Positions 12,599-12,645 of a stretch of 12,645 nucleotides of DNA are shown one piece after another. The position numbers and the translations under genes were made by a program. The DNA comes from Thauera sp. GTDB taxonomy: Bacteria > Pseudomonadota > Gammaproteobacteria > Burkholderiales > Rhodocyclaceae. The stretch is taken from positions 22,671-35,315 of the forward strand of contig DMCZ01000195.1 in NCBI GenBank assembly GCA_003446655.1, given 5' to 3'. A model generated the notes under the pieces. That model was not told the origin of the DNA. It made no database searches and was given only the letters and a program-made list of their open reading frames with translations. Numbering within the stretch: position 1 is the first letter of the stretch; each line of letters starts with the position of its first letter.

Positions 12599-12645
12599 AT
12601 GCAGATCGAGAACGGCGTTTTCGTGGTGACGGGCGGGGGCTCGGG
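12599..12645 (+). CDS. Short-chain dehydrogenase, start only
   Basis: Only 15 codons are in the window: MQIENGVFVVTGGGS, continuing into G. TGGGSG is the start of the NAD(P)-binding TGxxxGxG motif of short-chain dehydrogenases. The opening resembles 3-hydroxyacyl-CoA dehydrogenase type 2 proteins of isoleucine and fatty acid breakdown, which would suit the LiuR-like site upstream. GGGAGA lies 8 bp before the ATG. The gene runs off the right edge, so its specificity cannot be settled here. Confidence 0.78.
   Translation, partial: MQIENGVFVVTGGGS

Overview
The window holds a complete integrated element of about 11.3 kb (core to core, 16 to 11337) in a GC-rich bacterial chromosome. The host is most likely a member of Pseudomonadota, perhaps a betaproteobacterium. 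This rests on the GC content, a GcvR-like double-ACT protein, a short-chain dehydrogenase behind a LiuR-like palindrome, and tRNA-Thr(CGU) genes with encoded CCA. The genus cannot be fixed from sequence alone.

Layout. Bases 1-23 are the D-arm-to-anticodon-loop part of a tRNA-Thr(CGU) gene that breaks off at the end of the anticodon loop. Its probable other half lies at 11330-11375, followed by a normal tRNA terminator. The element sits between them, with the shared 8-bp core ATTCGTAA. Just inside the left end is a complete second tRNA-Thr(CGU) (109-184) with its own promoter and terminator. It appears to replace the host gene that the insertion split.

All protein genes of the element are on the minus strand, so they read from right to left. 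First comes a P4-type tyrosine integrase (9954-11177). Next is a strong promoter (9883-9911) and a structured leader of about 220 nt ending in an attenuator-like hairpin. An early operon follows: a 205-aa HTH protein, an AlpA/excisionase-like HTH protein, an 810-aa primase-helicase with a VapE-type domain, and a 110-aa protein. It closes with a clear terminator (5973-5996). A gene-free stretch of about 0.6 kb then holds tandem GGTAACA heptamers in two opposed clusters, the best candidate for the replication origin. A second gene block carries a DUF3489-like protein, a small serine recombinase, a terminase small subunit, an exported small protein, a 251-aa helical protein, a holin-like one-TM protein, a zinc-ribbon protein, an 84-aa protein and the terminase large subunit. 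It ends at a two-way terminator shared with the tRNA.

The element has no recognisable portal, capsid, protease, tail or lysis-enzyme gene, although both ends are in view. The simplest reading is a phage satellite of P4/PICI size that replicates itself and brings a complete terminase to package itself, but must borrow capsid, portal and tail from a helper phage. Host genes to the right (a 78-aa protein, the ACT-domain regulator and the start of a dehydrogenase) are ordinary chromosomal genes.
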